27,521 nucleotides of DNA from the NCBI GenBank assembly GCA_020741755.1, contig DYYI01000047.1, positions 1 through 27,521 of the forward strand. The letters run 5' to 3'. The translations under genes and the position numbers were made by a program. Positions 24,165-27,521 of this stretch are shown here, in pieces (within the stretch, counting starts at the first letter, position 1; every line of letters starts with the position of its first letter). Source of the DNA: Aliicoccus persicus_A. GTDB lineage: Bacteria; Bacillota; Bacilli; Staphylococcales; Salinicoccaceae. A model generated the notes under the pieces. That model made no database searches and was not told the origin of the DNA. It saw only the letters and a program-made list of their open reading frames with translations.

Positions 24165-25535
24165 TTATTGTAGTGCTAACTTTAACGCTTCGTTTATGTG
24201 TGATACACCGATGACTTCTATATTTTTGTTTAACTCTATACCCGAAAGATTAGATTTCGGCATAATGATGCGGTTAAATCCTAGTTTCTCAGCTTCCTGT
24301 ATGCGTATTTCAGGCTTGCTGACGCGACGTACTTCACCTGTTAATCCAACTTCGCCGACGAAACAATCGTCACCTCTCACTTCTTTTGATTTGAATGATG
24401 AGGCGATGCTAATGATGATGCTTAAATCAACTGCTGGTTCGTCTAGCTTAACACCACCGACTACTTTGACATACGCGTCATGTTGTTGCATAAGATGACG
24501 CTCACTTTTCTCCAGGACTGCCATGAGTAAATTCAGTCGGTTATGATCGATGCCTGTTGCCATCCGTCTCGGATTATGGAAATGCGTTGGTGTAACGAGT
24601 GACTGAACTTCAACGAGCAATGCGCGTGTGCCTTCCATCGTTGCAACAATTGCTGAACCTGGTACATTTTTTGAGCGTTCTTCTAAGAAGATTTCTGATG
24701 GGTTCAACACCTCACCTAGACCCGATTGATTCATTTCAAAAATTCCCATTTCATTCGTAGAACCAAATCGGTTTTTCACTGCGCGCAAGACGCGAAACGA
24801 TTGGTGTTGATCGCCTTCAAAGTAAAGTACGGTATCCACCATATGTTCTAATAGACGTGGACCGGCAATCTGTCCCTCTTTTGTCACATGCCCGACGATA
24901 AACGTCGCGATGTTTCCTGATTTCGCAATATTCATCAAGCTTTGTGTACATTCCCTTACTTGGGATACACTACCTGGAGCACTTGTAACATCTGGGTGAA
25001 AAATAGTTTGGATTGAGTCAATAATGAGGAAGTCTGGCTTGAGTTGTTTTATTTCATCGTGGATGTAGAACAAGTTCGTCTCACTATAGACATTTAATTC
25101 TTCACTTGCGAGTTCAATGCGATCTGCTCTTAACTTAATCTGTTCGAGTGATTCTTCACCCGACACATAGAGTACGGTATGTTTCTCGGAAAGCTTAAGC
25201 GCTGTTTGTAATAGAATTGTTGATTTACCTATACCTGGGTCCCCACCGATTAAAATCAGTGAACCGTCGACGATACCACCGCCGAGTACGCGATCAAATT
25301 CACCGCTGCCTGTACGTGTTCTCGGTGTCACGGACTTTTGAACACGTTCTAACTTTTGGCTACGAGATTTTCTATCTGCAGATTCCTTACCGAGTGTACC
25401 GCGCACTTTTGTTTCTTTATGTATTAACTTTTCTTCCATCTGGTTCCATGCGCCACAACTCGGGCATTTTCCGAACCATTTTGGTGATTCGTAACCACAC
25501 GCCATACATTCGAATACATTTTTCGTTTTTGCCAA
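24165..25535 (-). CDS. radA: DNA repair protein RadA (Sms)
   Basis: RadA is a DnaB-like branch-migration helicase that acts with RecA in recombination and transformation. The start is TTG reading MAKTKNVFECMACGYESPKW, nine bases after GGGAGG, giving 456 residues; a 54-residue extension runs back through the intergenic region and is rejected. The zinc finger uses Cys10, Cys13, Cys24 and Cys27. Walker A is GGDPGIGKSTILLQ (about 96-109), and the RadA signature KNRFGSTNEMGIFEM follows (about 250-264). The C-terminal Lon-like domain has GGVKLDEPAVDLSIIISIAS and DDCFVGEVGLTGEVR. It is 31 bases before yacL and follows the clpC terminator. Confidence 0.97.
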   Translation of the reverse strand: MAKTKNVFECMACGYESPKWFGKCPSCGAWNQMEEKLIHKETKVRGTLGKESADRKSRSQKLERVQKSVTPRTRTGSGEFDRVLGGGIVDGSLILIGGDPGIGKSTILLQTALKLSEKHTVLYVSGEESLEQIKLRADRIELASEELNVYSETNLFYIHDEIKQLKPDFLIIDSIQTIFHPDVTSAPGSVSQVRECTQSLMNIAKSGNIATFIVGHVTKEGQIAGPRLLEHMVDTVLYFEGDQHQSFRVLRAVKNRFGSTNEMGIFEMNQSGLGEVLNPSEIFLEERSKNVPGSAIVATMEGTRALLVEVQSLVTPTHFHNPRRMATGIDHNRLNLLMAVLEKSERHLMQQHDAYVKVVGGVKLDEPAVDLSIIISIASSFKSKEVRGDDCFVGEVGLTGEVRRVSKPEIRIQEAEKLGFNRIIMPKSNLSGIELNKNIEVIGVSHINEALKLALQ

Positions 25536-25573
25536 AAAGTTATACCTCCCAAAGTAAATACAATTGTATGTAT

Positions 25574-25602
25574 ATTGTATATAAAAAACGCTGAACAATA
25601 AA
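25574..25602 (-). promoter_or_regulatory. Weak candidate promoter for radA
   Basis: In the 165-base clpC-radA gap the minus strand has TTTATT (25597-25602), 17 bases, TACAAT (25574-25579). The -35 box is poor. A 12-base palindrome (ATACAATTGTAT) lies just downstream. The clpC terminator makes some promoter here likely, but this exact one is uncertain. Confidence 0.28.
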
Positions 25603-25652
25603 GCATGAGTGTGTTTATACACCATTTGATTACATGTATATGTGACAGAATT

Positions 25653-25691
25653 AAAGAAAAGCACGAAATCTATATGAAATAGATTCCGTGC
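25653..25691 (-). terminator. Intrinsic terminator after clpC
   Basis: Minus-strand GCACGGAATCTAT pairs with ATAGATTTCGTGC (13 pairs, one wobble; 25661-25691) and is followed by TTTTCTTT. It begins ten bases past the clpC stop codon and ends the clpC (ctsR-type) operon. Confidence 0.9.
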
Positions 25692-25700
25692 ATACATTAA

Positions 25701-27521
25701 TTACATATTAATTTTATCGTTTTCTTCCATTTCTTCAGTACGTATATCGTATTCATCATCTTTGAAATCAATGATAACGCGTTTGCCTTCAAAATCTTCA
25801 CCTGCAAGAATTGCTTCGCTTAAACGATCTTCTACACTCTTTTGAATTGCACGCGCAAGCGGACGTGCACCGTATTCTGGATCGTATCCTTCTTCTACGA
25901 TCTTATCTTTACCTGCATCTGTAATCTCAAGGTGAATTTTTTGCTCTTGCAAGCGCTCTGCAAGCTGGCTCACCATCAACGTGACGATTTCACGCAGCTC
26001 TTCTTTTTCTAGGCTATGGAATACAATAATATCATCCACACGGTTGATGAACTCTGGACGGAAGGCTTCTTTTAATTCCTTCATCATCGTGCTGCGAATT
26101 GTTTCGTAATCTGCAGTATCTTTTGCACCACCGAAACCGACGAACTTATTATCTTTCAATTCACGTGCACCGACATTCGATGTCATGACGATGATTGTGT
26201 TTCTAAAGTCGACTGTACGTCCATTTGAGTCTGTTAAGCGTCCATCATCTAACACTTGTAATAACATGTTAAAGACATCTGGGTGCGCTTTTTCAATCTC
26301 ATCAAAGAGAATTAATGAATATGGTTTACGACGTACTTTTTCAGTCAATTGACCACCGTCTTCATAGCCAACATATCCTGGAGGTGAACCAACGAGTCTC
26401 GACACAGAGTGTTTCTCCATGTACTCACTCATATCGACACGAATCATCGCATCTTCTTCTCCAAACATCGCTTCGCTTAAAGCACGAGCAAGTTCAGTTT
26501 TACCCACACCTGTCGGCCCTAAGAAGATAAAACTTCCGATTGGACGCTTCGGATTCTTCAATCCTGCACGTGCACGACGCACAGCTTTTGAAATCGAAGA
26601 TACTGCTTCTTTTTGTCCAATGACTCGGTCATGAAGGGTCTCTTCTAAGTTTAGCAGACGATCAGACTCTTCTTCAGCAATCTTCACAAGTGGAATACCT
26701 GTCATTGCTGAGATGACGATTTCAATATCGCTGCGTTCAACTGAAGATGCGACATTTCCTTGTTCTTTCTTCCAATTGCTCTTTGTCTCTTCAATTTCTT
26801 TTTCTAGTTTTGACTGTTGGTCACGGAAATTCGCTGCTGCTTCAAATTCTTGAGATTGCACGGCAGCATTCTTCTCTTTAATAATTTCTTCTAATTTATT
26901 CTCTAAATCTTTCACATCTGGCGGCGTCGTAAAGCTTTTCAAGCGTACTTTTGATGAAGCTTCATCAATTAAGTCAATTGCCTTATCCGGTAGGAATCGA
27001 TCTTGGATATAACGGTTACTCATGACAACCGCTGCTTGAATTGCATCATCTGTAATGCTAATTCTGTGGTGTGCTTCATACTTGTCACGCAACCCTTTTA
27101 AAATTAGAATTGAATCTTCAACAGATGGTTCGTCCACTTGAACCGCTTGGAAACGTCTTGCAAGTGCCGCGTCTTTCTCAACGTGTTTACGATACTCTTC
27201 GAGCGTCGTTGCACCGATACATTGTAACTCACCACGTGCAAGCGCTGGTTTTAAAATGTTCGATGCATCAATGGCACCTTCAGCACCACCCGCACCGATC
27301 AGCGTGTGTAACTCATCGATGAATAGTACGACGTTACCCGCTTCTCTTATCTCTGTCATCACTTTTTTCAGACGCTCTTCAAACTCACCACGGTATTTCG
27401 TACCTGCGACGACCGTACCCATATCGAGTGACATAACGCGTTTATCTTTTAATGTTTCTGGCACTTCATTGTTAATGACAGCGATTGCCAACCCTTCTGC
27501 AATTGCAGTTTTACCGACACC
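25701..27521 (-). CDS. clpC: ClpC ATPase, 5' end outside the window
   Basis: ClpC is the HSP100 unfoldase that feeds proteins to ClpP with the adaptor MecA. The visible 606 codons run from inside the first Walker A (GVGKTAIAEGLA, at the very edge of the window) to the stop; the N-terminal repeat domain is outside. D1 shows LFIDELHTLIGAGGAEGAID. A middle region with a UVR-like coiled coil follows (LENKLEEIIKEKNAAVQSQE, FEAAANFRDQQSKL), which marks ClpC as distinct from ClpB and ClpE. D2 has FLGPTGVGKTELAR, a Walker B LILFDEIEKAHPD and the ClpP-loop region near NKFVGFGGAK. The product ends in EENDKINM. It is followed by a terminator and radA, as in Bacillus. Confidence 0.97.
   Translation of the reverse strand, partial: GVGKTAIAEGLAIAVINNEVPETLKDKRVMSLDMGTVVAGTKYRGEFEERLKKVMTEIREAGNVVLFIDELHTLIGAGGAEGAIDASNILKPALARGELQCIGATTLEEYRKHVEKDAALARRFQAVQVDEPSVEDSILILKGLRDKYEAHHRISITDDAIQAAVVMSNRYIQDRFLPDKAIDLIDEASSKVRLKSFTTPPDVKDLENKLEEIIKEKNAAVQSQEFEAAANFRDQQSKLEKEIEETKSNWKKEQGNVASSVERSDIEIVISAMTGIPLVKIAEEESDRLLNLEETLHDRVIGQKEAVSSISKAVRRARAGLKNPKRPIGSFIFLGPTGVGKTELARALSEAMFGEEDAMIRVDMSEYMEKHSVSRLVGSPPGYVGYEDGGQLTEKVRRKPYSLILFDEIEKAHPDVFNMLLQVLDDGRLTDSNGRTVDFRNTIIVMTSNVGARELKDNKFVGFGGAKDTADYETIRSTMMKELKEAFRPEFINRVDDIIVFHSLEKEELREIVTLMVSQLAERLQEQKIHLEITDAGKDKIVEEGYDPEYGARPLARAIQKSVEDRLSEAILAGEDFEGKRVIIDFKDDEYDIRTEEMEENDKINM

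Noticed and set aside
25536..25697. In-frame 54-residue extension of RadA
   Set aside because: It runs through the intergenic region up to the clpC terminator; the TTG at 25535 has a strong ribosome site and gives the normal RadA length.

Overview
The window is a housekeeping block of a low-GC Gram-positive genome. Gene order, the NusG-L11-L1-L10-L12-RpoB-RpoC-S12-S7-EF-G-EF-Tu protein sequences and the divergent SigH point to the family Staphylococcaceae. The genus is uncertain. A Macrococcus-, Jeotgalicoccus- or Salinicoccus-like member, or a staphylococcus that uses the MEP pathway, would fit better than S. aureus, because ispD and ispF are present and three genes common at these positions in Firmicutes are absent (ybxF/L7Ae-like, rpmG, cysE).

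All genes except the first lie on the minus strand, so transcription runs from high to low coordinates. In that direction: 3' part of clpC, terminator, radA, yacL, ispD, ispF, gltX (packed, several overlaps); a Cys-type T-box leader and cysS, mrnC, rlmB, yacP/rae1 (overlapping or 1-3 bases apart); sigH, secE, nusG; rplK, rplA; rplJ, rplL; an rsmC-like methyltransferase; rpoB, rpoC; and the str operon rpsL, rpsG, fusA, tuf. At the low-coordinate end a plus-strand fragment of an ECF-transporter S component converges on tuf, and the two genes end at separate hairpin terminators.

The genes supply translation (ribosomal proteins, elongation factors, two aminoacyl-tRNA synthetases, rRNA processing and modification), transcription (beta, beta', NusG, SigH), secretion (SecE), isoprenoid precursors (IspD, IspF), DNA repair (RadA) and protein quality control (ClpC). 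Much of the interest lies between the genes. There are sigma-A type promoters before rpsL, rpoB, rplJ, rplK, sigH and the cysS leader; intrinsic terminators after tuf, rpoC, rplL, nusG and clpC; an L10 leader with an attenuator; two copies of a probable L1-binding motif that resembles the L1 site of 23S rRNA; and the T-box.

I found no mobile element, CRISPR array, RNA gene or evidently new system. The points most worth checking are the S12 protein with Arg56 and Ala104 at streptomycin-resistance positions, the sigH gene without a recognisable translation start, the rplJ promoter embedded in a perfect inverted repeat, and the gene absences listed above.
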